NCBI GenBank assembly: GCA_027078475.1
Contig: JALWYH010000058.1
Span: forward strand, 1 to 62,735
From: Thermoproteota archaeon
GTDB taxonomy: Archaea > Korarchaeota > Korarchaeia > Korarchaeales > Korarchaeaceae
DNA length: 62,735 bases
Reading direction: 5' to 3'
Shown: positions 56,437 through 62,735 of the stretch, one piece after another
Numbering within the stretch: position 1 is the first letter of the stretch
Layout of the letters: every line of letters starts with the position of its first letter
Notes under the pieces: model-generated
What the model was told of the DNA's origin: nothing
Databases searched by the model: none
What the model saw: only the letters and a program-made list of their open reading frames with translations
Translations under genes and position numbers: made by a program

Positions 56437-57480
56437 TCACTCGGCGGGAGGAGCCAGTAGATTGTACAATACCTCGGGATTTACCCCACTCATCCTCCCG
56501 AGTAGGACCGTCTTTATGCTCTGAGATTCCCACTCTGAGCTTATCAGGTACATTAGGATGTACGCCTCGGTCATGGATCCCTTCAGAGCTATCCTGAGGG
56601 AGTCTATGTAGGTCTTCTTCGCCACGACGTGTTCTATAACCCATGGCTCTCCGACCTCCTTTATGGCCCCGCCTATCTCGATGGAAACAGGTCTGTATGG
56701 AGCTAGGTTCACTAGTTCATCTAAGAACTCATTCAAATCCTCTGTCTTCGTAGCGATCTCAAGCAGCTTCCTGAAGGGGAGCCTAGAGAATACCCTAGAG
56801 AGTACATCATTTCTGATCCCTAGGTACTTCGACTTCAACAAGTCCCTCAGTAGCATGTTCTCGATGTAAGAGTACAGCAGAACTGAAGTAGGGGACCTTC
56901 TCCCAACCTTCATGGCCCTGAGTTGAGCTGCAAGGCGGTCCATGTAGTACCTGTCCAAGGCCAGGTCTATCTCCGTGAGATCCCTATCGCTGGAGGAGAG
57001 CCATGAAGATAGTAGTTTAGCTAAACCTTTATCCTCCAACATCTCCAGCAATGTCTCGAATCGATCCGCCTTAGATAGCTTCTCCACATCTATCACGTAG
57101 TGTTCCACAGGTAAAAGTCTCAGTTCCTCCTTCCTGCCCCCAAATAACAGCGAGAAAACTATCCTCCTCAAGTTCTCTATGTCGTATTTGCTCATGAACG
57201 TCCTGACGAGGCCCTCGACGGGCGTTCCCCTAGAGAGAGATATCAGTCTCCTAGCCCTTATTGAATTGACTCTCAAACAGGCCTCCTCCACTTTAGATAC
57301 ATCGAGCAAATCCTCCGGTCCCTCAAAAAAGCTCCCGTAGGCGGTTGGTGCTAGTTTGTCGAACAACGCCCTCTCATCCTCCAAGAATACCCATGATCTC
57401 ACGTCCTCCGGATCAACCAAATGAGAAGCCAGACCATGGGTCCTTACAACAAGATACTTCCTCTTCGCTCCCTTCAACAT
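56437..57480 (-). CDS. atpC: A-type ATP synthase subunit C
   Basis: Funnel-shaped protein that sits on the rotor ring and carries the central stalk (V-type subunit d). All-helical, 347 aa, with the family pattern FMSKYDIENLRRIVFSLLFG and a repeated three-helix-bundle organisation. ATG at 57480 follows the atpD stop by one base (TGAGATG). Last gene of the reverse block. Downstream, 56312-56436 is an AT-rich convergent region with T-runs on both strands, fitting paired terminators. Confidence 0.9.
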   Translation of the reverse strand: MLKGAKRKYLVVRTHGLASHLVDPEDVRSWVFLEDERALFDKLAPTAYGSFFEGPEDLLDVSKVEEACLRVNSIRARRLISLSRGTPVEGLVRTFMSKYDIENLRRIVFSLLFGGRKEELRLLPVEHYVIDVEKLSKADRFETLLEMLEDKGLAKLLSSWLSSSDRDLTEIDLALDRYYMDRLAAQLRAMKVGRRSPTSVLLYSYIENMLLRDLLKSKYLGIRNDVLSRVFSRLPFRKLLEIATKTEDLNEFLDELVNLAPYRPVSIEIGGAIKEVGEPWVIEHVVAKKTYIDSLRIALKGSMTEAYILMYLISSEWESQSIKTVLLGRMSGVNPEVLYNLLAPPAE

Positions 57481-57481
57481 C

Positions 57482-58105
57482 TCAGGCACCCCTCTTCAAC
57501 TGCCTGTACTTCTTTACCCTCAGGAACTCCTCCAACGCGTCCTCCTCCAACGCGTCCTCTATGTACTTGATGGCGGCCTCATGATCCGGGATTATTATCT
57601 TCTCCAGCGCGTTAACCTTCCTCATCGTGTCGGCCAGGGCTGCCGCCAGTCTCTCGAACTTGGCCTCGGAATTGACTAGGGGCATGATCTCCTCTATGGC
57701 CTCGGAGAACTTCCTAGCCGCGGCGATGACCACGGCGTTAAGCGATGGGGAAGTGGCCAGTCCGAATTCCTTCATGCTTATCTCAGGTATCTCCACCCCT
57801 ATGACGCTCCTCACCTTCATCTCAGTGAGCAGGGGCATAGTGAGCAGGGCGGCTTTCCTCATCTCGTCAGGTCCGGCGGCGGCGTAGGCCAGTCTGAGGA
57901 GCTTGTAAGCCTCCTCCAGTTTCTTCTCCACCTCATCCCTCCTCCTCAGGTCGGGAAGGAGGTTCTGGCTCTCCTTGACCAGCTGATCCCTCTTCATCTT
58001 CAGGGCGTCAACCCCAGAACGGAGTAGTCTTGTCCTCTCCCTGAGCCTGATCAGAAAACCCTTGGTGGGGAGGACCCTCCCCACGGAGCGGAAGCTCAAT
58101 CTCAC
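57482..58105 (-). CDS. atpD: A-type ATP synthase subunit D
   Basis: Central-stalk shaft of the A1 motor, a long antiparallel coiled coil. Starts [37 protein letters not shown] and ends [21 protein letters not shown] perfect 15-bp tandem duplication near the 3' end writes the residues EDALE twice. GTG start overlaps the atpB stop as GTGA-like coupling. 207 aa. Confidence 0.92.
   Translation of the reverse strand: MRLSFRSVGRVLPTKGFLIRLRERTRLLRSGVDALKMKRDQLVKESQNLLPDLRRRDEVEKKLEEAYKLLRLAYAAAGPDEMRKAALLTMPLLTEMKVRSVIGVEIPEISMKEFGLATSPSLNAVVIAAARKFSEAIEEIMPLVNSEAKFERLAAALADTMRKVNALEKIIIPDHEAAIKYIEDALEEDALEEFLRVKKYRQLKRGA
57528..57557. repeat. 15-bp tandem duplication inside atpD
   Basis: The unit TCCTCCAACGCGTCC occurs twice without mismatch at 57528-57542 and 57543-57557. 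It is in frame and repeats five residues (EDALE) in the C-terminal helix. This looks like a recent slippage event. Confidence 0.85.
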
Positions 58106-59508
58106 TCACCCTCTGCTTTGGCGGCTACTCTCCTCTTGGGATGGAACTTGTTGAGGGTCTTCTCACTTATCCTGGTGAGCTCGGCCTCTGGCAGTATGGA
58201 CAGTATGTCCCAGGCTATGTCCAAGGTCTCCTCTATGCTCCTCCTCTCCCTGAATCCTTGGGCCACGAACTCCCTCTCGAACCTCCTAGCAAACTCTAGG
58301 TACAGCTTCTCCCTAGGGCTGAGTCCGGCCTCACCCACTATCTGCACAAGCTCCCTTGCCTTAGTGCCCTGGCTGTAGGCTGCGTAGAGCTGATCCGACA
58401 CCTCCTTGTGATCCTCTCTGGTCTTCCCGGGACCTATCCCATCCTTCATAAGCCTGCTCAGACTCGGCAGAACGTTGATCGGCGGGTATATTCCCCTGTT
58501 GTGCAGGTCCAAGTCTAGGAATATCTGTCCCTCGGTTATGTACCCAGTGAGGTCGGGTATCGGGTGGGTAAGATCACCTCCGGGCATGGTGAGTATGGGC
58601 ATGAACGTGATGGACCCCGGTCTCCCTATTATCCTCCCGGCCCTCTCGTATATGCTCGCCAGATCGCTGTACATGTAACCGGGATAACCCTTCCTGCTGG
58701 GGACCTCTTCCCTAGCGGAGCTGAGCTCCCTCAGCGCCTCGCAGTAGTTGGTCATGTCTGTGATTATGACTAGGACGTCCATTCCTAGGTCGAAGGCTAG
58801 GTACTCGGCCGCCGTGAGGGCGACCCTCGGGGTGGTGATCCTCTCTATCACGGGGTCGTTGGCCAAGTTCAGGAAGAGGACCGACCTGCTGAGGGCGCCG
58901 AACTCCTCGAATTGTCTCCTGAAGAAGAGGACGTCATCGTACTTGAGGCCAACGGCAGCGAAGACTATCGAGAACCTCTCGGCCTTCCCGGGAACCACGG
59001 CCTGCCTCGCTACTTGGGCAGCTACCTCATTGTGCGGCAGCCCGGACTCCGAGAATATAGGCAGCTTCTGGCCCCTTATCAGGCTCAGCATGCCATCTAT
59101 GGCGGATATTCCCGTCTCTATGAACTCGTCGGGGTAGTCCCTCTTGGCGGGATTTATGGGAGCACCATTTATGTCCCTGAAGTCATCAGCCCTTATCTTG
59201 GGTCCACCATCTATCGGCTCTCCCGCCCCATTGAACACCCTTCCCAGCATCTCATCGGATACCGGTATCTTCAGGGTGGATCCGGTGAACTTCACCATCG
59301 CATTGGAATCGAGTCCCTCGGTGTCGCCCAGTACCTGAATGACCACCTTATCCCTGCCAGCCTCCAGCACCTGGCCGAACCACTCTCTTCCGTCCTCTGA
59401 GTATATCCTGACCACTTCCTCGTAGGCGGCTCCGGGGACGCCCCTCATTATGACGAGGGGTCCCTTGACCTGATCTATACCCTTGTAGGTCAGACCATAC
59501 ACGGACAT
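58102..59508 (-). CDS. atpB: A-type ATP synthase subunit B
   Basis: Non-catalytic nucleotide-binding subunit of the A3B3 headpiece. It shows [52 protein letters not shown] (no functional P-loop, as expected) and [22 protein letters not shown]. 468 aa. ATG lies one base after the atpA stop. Confidence 0.97.
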   Translation of the reverse strand: MSVYGLTYKGIDQVKGPLVIMRGVPGAAYEEVVRIYSEDGREWFGQVLEAGRDKVVIQVLGDTEGLDSNAMVKFTGSTLKIPVSDEMLGRVFNGAGEPIDGGPKIRADDFRDINGAPINPAKRDYPDEFIETGISAIDGMLSLIRGQKLPIFSESGLPHNEVAAQVARQAVVPGKAERFSIVFAAVGLKYDDVLFFRRQFEEFGALSRSVLFLNLANDPVIERITTPRVALTAAEYLAFDLGMDVLVIITDMTNYCEALRELSSAREEVPSRKGYPGYMYSDLASIYERAGRIIGRPGSITFMPILTMPGGDLTHPIPDLTGYITEGQIFLDLDLHNRGIYPPINVLPSLSRLMKDGIGPGKTREDHKEVSDQLYAAYSQGTKARELVQIVGEAGLSPREKLYLEFARRFEREFVAQGFRERRSIEETLDIAWDILSILPEAELTRISEKTLNKFHPKRRVAAKAEGE

Positions 59509-59509
59509 T

Positions 59510-61303
59510 TCATCTCACCTCCGCCAGCAGGGAAGAGATCTCGGCCTCGAGCTGGGACACCGCTTCTCTGACGGCGTTCTCGAACTCCTCTTCTGGCACG
59601 AACTTGAGCCTCCTCAGAAGTCCCAAGGACTTCATCTCGGCTATCCGGGAGATGGGCACCCCCGCATCTATCATGGGTCTCGCCCTATCGTAGAACTCCA
59701 GCAGAGTCTTCAGAAGCAGGGCCTGCTTCTTGGGGGAGCAGTAGGTGTCCACCTCGTGGAAAGCGTTCTGCACTAGGAATCCCTCCTTGATAAGCTCGGC
59801 CGACAGGAGAACCAGCCGGTTCTCATCCGAGAGGGCTGCCTCTCCCACCACCCTAGCCACCTCCTCCAAGCTTGATGCTCTCTGCAGCAGGGCCATGGCC
59901 TTGTCCCTGTAGGCCATCATGTCGTGCCCCGTGTTGTCTATCCACCAGTCTCTCAGACCACCGACATACTTGGAGAAGCTCCTGAGCCAGTTTATCGATG
60001 GGAAGTGCCTCTTGAAGGCCAAGTCCTTATCGAGCGCCCAGAACGCCCCCACGAATCTCATGGTGTGTTGTGTGACAGGCTCGTTCAGGTCCCCTCCAGA
60101 GGGGCTCACGGCCCCTATGACCGCCACAGAGCCTAGCTCCTCCCTCCTACCCTGAACCTTTATCCTTCCGGCCCTCTCATAGAATGAAGCTATGTAGTCC
60201 GGTAGGTAAGCAGGATATCCTCTCTCCGACGGGATCTCCTCCAGCCTAGAGCTGAGCTCCCTCAGGGCCTCAGCCCACCTGGAGGTGGAATCAGCTGTGA
60301 GGACCACGTGGAGCCCCATGTCCCTGTAGTACTCGGCGTAGGTAATTCCCATGAATATGCTCGCCTCCCTCGCCGGGACGGGCATGTTACTCGTGTTAGC
60401 GATCAGGACGCTCCTCTCCAGAAGCGGCCTCCCACTCTTCGGATCCACTAGCTTCGGGAAGGTGTGGAGCAGGTCGGTCATCTCGTTGCCTCTCTCACCG
60501 CAGCCCACGTAAACAACCACATCAGCGTCGGCCCACTTGGATATCTGGTGCAGGGTCACCGTCTTGCCAGTGCCGAACCCGCCAGGGACCGCGGAGGTAC
60601 CGCCCTTAACTATCGGGAAGAACGTGTCTATTACCCTCTGGCCAGTCACAAGCAGTTCCACTGGAGCCAACTTCTCCCTGAAAGGCCTGGGCGTCCTGAC
60701 AGGCCACTTGTGATACATCTTGATCTCTTCCTTCCCCCCTATATGCTCCACCACTACCACAGGATCCTCGATGGTGTAGTCTCCCTCCGGCAGGACCTCC
60801 ACGACCCTAGCCTTCTCGACTGTGGGCGGGAGCATCACCTTGTGCACGATTGATCCCTCGGGGACCGTACCAAGGACGTCGCCAGCAATCACGTCGTCAC
60901 CGGGCTTGACTTCAGGGGTCCACTGCCACTTCCTGTCCCTGGGCAGGGTCGGGGCCTTTATTCCCCTAGTTATGAAGGGACCGCCCGCCTTCTCGGCTAT
61001 GATCTCCAAGGGTCTGCCAAGACCGTCCAGCACCTGTCCAAGCAGACCAGGTCCTAGCTCGGCCGATAGTGGCTCTCCAGTCCTCTCCACAGGCTCTCCG
61101 GCCTTCACTCCCCCGGTGGGCTCGTATACTTGGATCACCGCCTTGTCTCCCTCTATCCTCACTATCTCTCCTATGAGCCTCTCTTCCCCTACGTAGACTA
61201 CCTCTCTGATTTTAGCCCCTCTCATTCCCTCGGCTTCCACCACTGGGCCCTTTATGTGGACGATAACCCCCTTACCCTTGTAAACAAGCTCGGACAAACT
61301 CAC
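59510..61303 (-). CDS. atpA: A-type ATP synthase subunit A (catalytic)
   Basis: Catalytic subunit of the A1 motor. P-loop GGFGTGKT near residues 241-248, [11 protein letters not shown] with the catalytic Glu, the archaeal non-homologous insertion ([12 protein letters not shown]) at about 124-190, and [23 protein letters not shown]. 597 aa, no intein. GTG start overlaps the atpE stop as GTGA. Confidence 0.97.
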   Translation of the reverse strand: MSLSELVYKGKGVIVHIKGPVVEAEGMRGAKIREVVYVGEERLIGEIVRIEGDKAVIQVYEPTGGVKAGEPVERTGEPLSAELGPGLLGQVLDGLGRPLEIIAEKAGGPFITRGIKAPTLPRDRKWQWTPEVKPGDDVIAGDVLGTVPEGSIVHKVMLPPTVEKARVVEVLPEGDYTIEDPVVVVEHIGGKEEIKMYHKWPVRTPRPFREKLAPVELLVTGQRVIDTFFPIVKGGTSAVPGGFGTGKTVTLHQISKWADADVVVYVGCGERGNEMTDLLHTFPKLVDPKSGRPLLERSVLIANTSNMPVPAREASIFMGITYAEYYRDMGLHVVLTADSTSRWAEALRELSSRLEEIPSERGYPAYLPDYIASFYERAGRIKVQGRREELGSVAVIGAVSPSGGDLNEPVTQHTMRFVGAFWALDKDLAFKRHFPSINWLRSFSKYVGGLRDWWIDNTGHDMMAYRDKAMALLQRASSLEEVARVVGEAALSDENRLVLLSAELIKEGFLVQNAFHEVDTYCSPKKQALLLKTLLEFYDRARPMIDAGVPISRIAEMKSLGLLRRLKFVPEEEFENAVREAVSQLEAEISSLLAEVR

Positions 61304-61917
61304 ACCCCCTCAAACAATCTCTCTATGATATCTATCTCCTTGGCCTCTCTGTAAGCCCTGAGCCTCCCATCAAAGGTGTTGTAGTACCTCCTCTCATCAC
61401 CGGCATCCCTCACCACAACTCCTCCTATAATAGGGACAGCCCTGTCGTCAACGTGGGCTCTGACACCCTCCTTGCCCATCCTCCTGACCACCTTTTCTAG
61501 GAGTGACCTGTCCTTTTCCCTCCCCATGAGATAGACCTCCTTCTCACCTAGCACCCCCGCTCCTTCTAGGGAGTACCTCAGCAGTATCTCCTCGTAATTC
61601 CATTTGGGGTCCTGTCCCTCGGCAATGGCGGCCAGCCTCTCATGGACCATCCTAAAGAACTCCTTCAGTAACTCGGACTTTGTAGTCAGTATTATCTGAT
61701 TAGCCTCTACTTCGGCAGCACTCCTCTTCCTAGCAATCTCCTCCCTCATTTCCCTCTCGGCCCTTTCCCTTCTGGATCTCAGTATCTCCTCGGCCTCCCT
61801 CCGCGCTGCCTCTATGATCTCCTTGGCCCTCTTTTCAGCCTCCCTCCTTATAGCGCTAGCCCTGTCCTCGGCCATCTTCAGTATGGCCCTGACTATGGCT
61901 TCCGAATCCCTATTCAC
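61300..61917 (-). CDS. atpE: A-type ATP synthase subunit E
   Basis: Peripheral-stalk subunit that pairs with subunit H. N-terminal long charged coiled coil (RREAEKRAKEIIEAARREAE) and a C-terminal alpha/beta head with IIGGVVVRDAGDERRYYNTFDGRL. The GTG at 61917 is chosen because it follows the atpH stop by one base and GGAGG lies upstream; the longer form from 61968 would overlap atpH by 50 bases. 205 aa. Confidence 0.9.
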   Translation of the reverse strand: MNRDSEAIVRAILKMAEDRASAIRREAEKRAKEIIEAARREAEEILRSRRERAEREMREEIARKRSAAEVEANQIILTTKSELLKEFFRMVHERLAAIAEGQDPKWNYEEILLRYSLEGAGVLGEKEVYLMGREKDRSLLEKVVRRMGKEGVRAHVDDRAVPIIGGVVVRDAGDERRYYNTFDGRLRAYREAKEIDIIERLFEGV

Positions 61918-61918
61918 A

Positions 61919-62230
61919 CTAACTGCTTCCTCCCCACTCACCTTCCAGCACCTCCCTAACCACCTCATCGACGAGGTAACTCATCCTCTCAGAGGCTACC
62001 TTCCTGAGTTCTTCTGCCTTCGCCTTTGCCCTCTCGACGATCTCCCTCACCTCCTCATCGACGTCCTCCATGACAGATACCTCCACCGGTGTTTTCTTCG
62101 CCTCCTCTATTATCCTCTTGGCTTCCTCCTCAGCTTCCTCTATTATCCTCTTGGCTTCCTTCTCGGCCTCCTGAATGATCCTGGCGGCTTCCTTCTCGGC
62201 CTCCATAATTGCCTCAACCAACCTAGGCAT
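61919..62230 (-). CDS. atpH: A-type ATP synthase subunit H (peripheral stalk)
   Basis: Small coiled-coil partner of subunit E. The N-terminal 45 residues are near-perfect 11-residue repeats (EAEKEAKRIIE, EAEEEAKRIIE), the hendecad pattern of right-handed coiled coils in this stalk. Then VMEDVDEEVREIVERAKAKAEELR. ATG at 62230 lies six bases after GAGGTG; ATG at 62236 and GTG at 62239 are too close to it. 103 aa. Confidence 0.82.
   Translation of the reverse strand: MPRLVEAIMEAEKEAARIIQEAEKEAKRIIEEAEEEAKRIIEEAKKTPVEVSVMEDVDEEVREIVERAKAKAEELRKVASERMSYLVDEVVREVLEGEWGGSS
62104..62160. repeat. 33-bp tandem repeat encoding hendecads in atpH
   Basis: CCTCTATTATCCTCTTGGCT at 62104-62123 recurs at 62137-62156, a 33-bp period, with diverged copies on either side. 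Each unit encodes one 11-residue coiled-coil repeat. Copy-number change would lengthen or shorten the stalk by whole hendecads without breaking the frame. Confidence 0.75.
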
Positions 62231-62249
62231 CCCCATCACCTCGCGCGGA

Positions 62250-62594
62250 TCAGAACTTCAACTCCTCACTACCAAGCGCTCTAGCAAGCAAGGACGCCAG
62301 CTCCTTGAGCCTTACACCTCTACCTCCCTCCATGTCAGGCACCACTGCAAAGACTGGGCTGACCTTACCCCTCCTGAGCAAGTCCTCCCTGTAGTCCCTT
62401 ATCTCCTCAGCTACCCTTTCATTGATAAATACCACATGAGGTAGCTGGCTCTCATTATCCCTGAAGAACCTTATCAGGCTTCTCCTACCCCTTATCACCT
62501 TGGCAGGTACCCCTATCATCTCAAAGCCCAAGGCGAGCACTTCATCATCCGTTACCGCTATAGGGGAGCTGGCTATCCTCGTACGTTCGCTCAC
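62250..62594 (-). CDS. atpF: A-type ATP synthase subunit F
   Basis: Small regulatory central-stalk subunit that binds subunit D. Rossmann-like opening IAVTDDEVLALGFEMIGVPAKVI and INERVAEEIRDYREDLLRRGKVSPVFAVVPD. 114 aa, GTG start. First gene of the F-H-E-A-B-D-C operon; TATA at 62625-62632 gives a leader of about 8 nt. Confidence 0.9.
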   Translation of the reverse strand: MSERTRIASSPIAVTDDEVLALGFEMIGVPAKVIRGRRSLIRFFRDNESQLPHVVFINERVAEEIRDYREDLLRRGKVSPVFAVVPDMEGGRGVRLKELASLLARALGSEELKF

Positions 62595-62623
62595 CGAAGC
62601 ACCCCATGCCCGGATGTCCTAAA

Positions 62624-62634
62624 ATTATAAAAAG
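62624..62634. promoter_or_regulatory. Bidirectional TATA box for the ATP synthase operon and tRNA-Leu
   Basis: ATTATAAAAAG contains TTATAAAA centred 26 bp before the tRNA-Leu 5' end at 62655. On the other strand it predicts a start near 62602, about 8 nt before the atpF GTG. Confidence 0.65.
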
Positions 62635-62654
62635 CCATATAGCCGCTTTACCCG

Positions 62655-62735
62655 GCGGGGGTGGCCGAGCAAGGACCAAGGCGGCGGACTTAAGATCCGC
62701 TGGGCGTCAGGCCCGCGTGGGTTCGAATCCCACCC
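62655..62735 (+). tRNA. tRNA-Leu (anticodon TAA), cut by the window end
   Basis: Acceptor 5' strand GCGGGGG, anticodon stem GCGGA/TCCGC around CTTAAGA (anticodon TAA), variable arm and T arm GTGGG-TTCGAAT-CCCAC as in the tRNA-Leu at 25861. Sequence ends two bases into the 3' acceptor strand. It decodes UUA (and UUG by wobble). Confidence 0.92.

Noticed and set aside
62104-62160. Short regular repeats as a CRISPR array
   Set aside because: The repeats are in-frame coiled-coil codons in atpH with no unique spacers.

Overview
The window is a dense stretch of archaeal chromosome. Evidence for Archaea includes the A-type ATP synthase, TBP/TFB, thermosome, Alba, MCM/GINS, the exosome, class I lysyl-tRNA synthetase, archaeosine transglycosylase, and TATA boxes centred about 26 bp upstream of start codons or mature tRNA 5' ends. 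GTG and TTG starts are frequent and arginine is mostly AGG/AGA, which suits a thermophile. The lineage is less certain. Gins23 next to MCM and a proteasome beta subunit of the short Sulfolobus type point to the TACK side. A complete Era-like GTPase/DUF2073/zinc-ribbon (ArvABC/OapABC) operon is a trait best known from Euryarchaeota. Such a mixture fits a deep TACK lineage such as Korarchaeota, but this is inference.

Layout: 1-191, tail of a sugar-nucleotidyltransferase-like gene. 184-1377, OLA1/YchF-like GTPase. 1443-8262 (+), the classic exosome/RNase P/proteasome superoperon (L15e, COG1325, Rnp3, Rnp2, PsmA, SBDS, Rrp4, Rrp41, Rrp42, L37Ae, Brix, Pcc1). 8255-9741 (-), glycosyltransferase and DUF92 protein. 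9803-16172, tRNA-Pro, a B12/radical-SAM TRAM protein, GTP-dependent dephospho-CoA kinase, TgtA, a small winged-helix protein, geranylgeranyl reductase and TrmI. 16132-17404 (-), ArvABC-like operon. 17481-24929 (-), Gins23-MCM-Hel308-PurB-aCPSF2 operon. 24976-28076, NAD kinase, tRNA-Leu, a membrane-tethered transcription factor, Toprim and UPF0201 proteins. 28059-33993 (-), a transcription unit starting with tRNA-Thr and running psmB, M20 peptidase, S2P, NOG1-like GTPase, Trm-G10, RNase Z. 34029-36119 (-), a second tRNA-led unit: tRNA-Gly, an unknown 112-aa protein and a membrane-anchored caspase-fold (C25-like) protein. 36364-38891 (+), TFB, RpoP, signal peptidase, TBP. 38956-43454, gluconeogenic FBPase/aldolase and TIM, DUF89, AMMECR1, glycosyltransferase. 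43448-47892 (-), unknown coiled-coil protein, LysRS, Alba, RpoK, thermosome. 48046-50937, Lhr helicase. 50929-53426 (-), HPS, two DUF131 membrane proteins, UDP-GlcNAc 2-epimerase. 53506-62594, A-type ATP synthase in two convergent blocks (I,K forward; F,H,E,A,B,D,C reverse). 62655-end, truncated tRNA-Leu.

Most genes are informational housekeeping. The genome is very compact: eight of nine protein-protein convergent junctions overlap at their 3' ends, and no gap exceeds 300 bases. No rRNA, CRISPR array, insertion sequence, prophage or clear pseudogene is visible. The least explained parts are the C25-like protein with its 112-aa partner, the two tRNA-led mRNAs with identical 24-nt spacers, and the inverted repeats in front of tfb. 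No search or alignment could be run, so family assignments rest on motifs and remembered family patterns.
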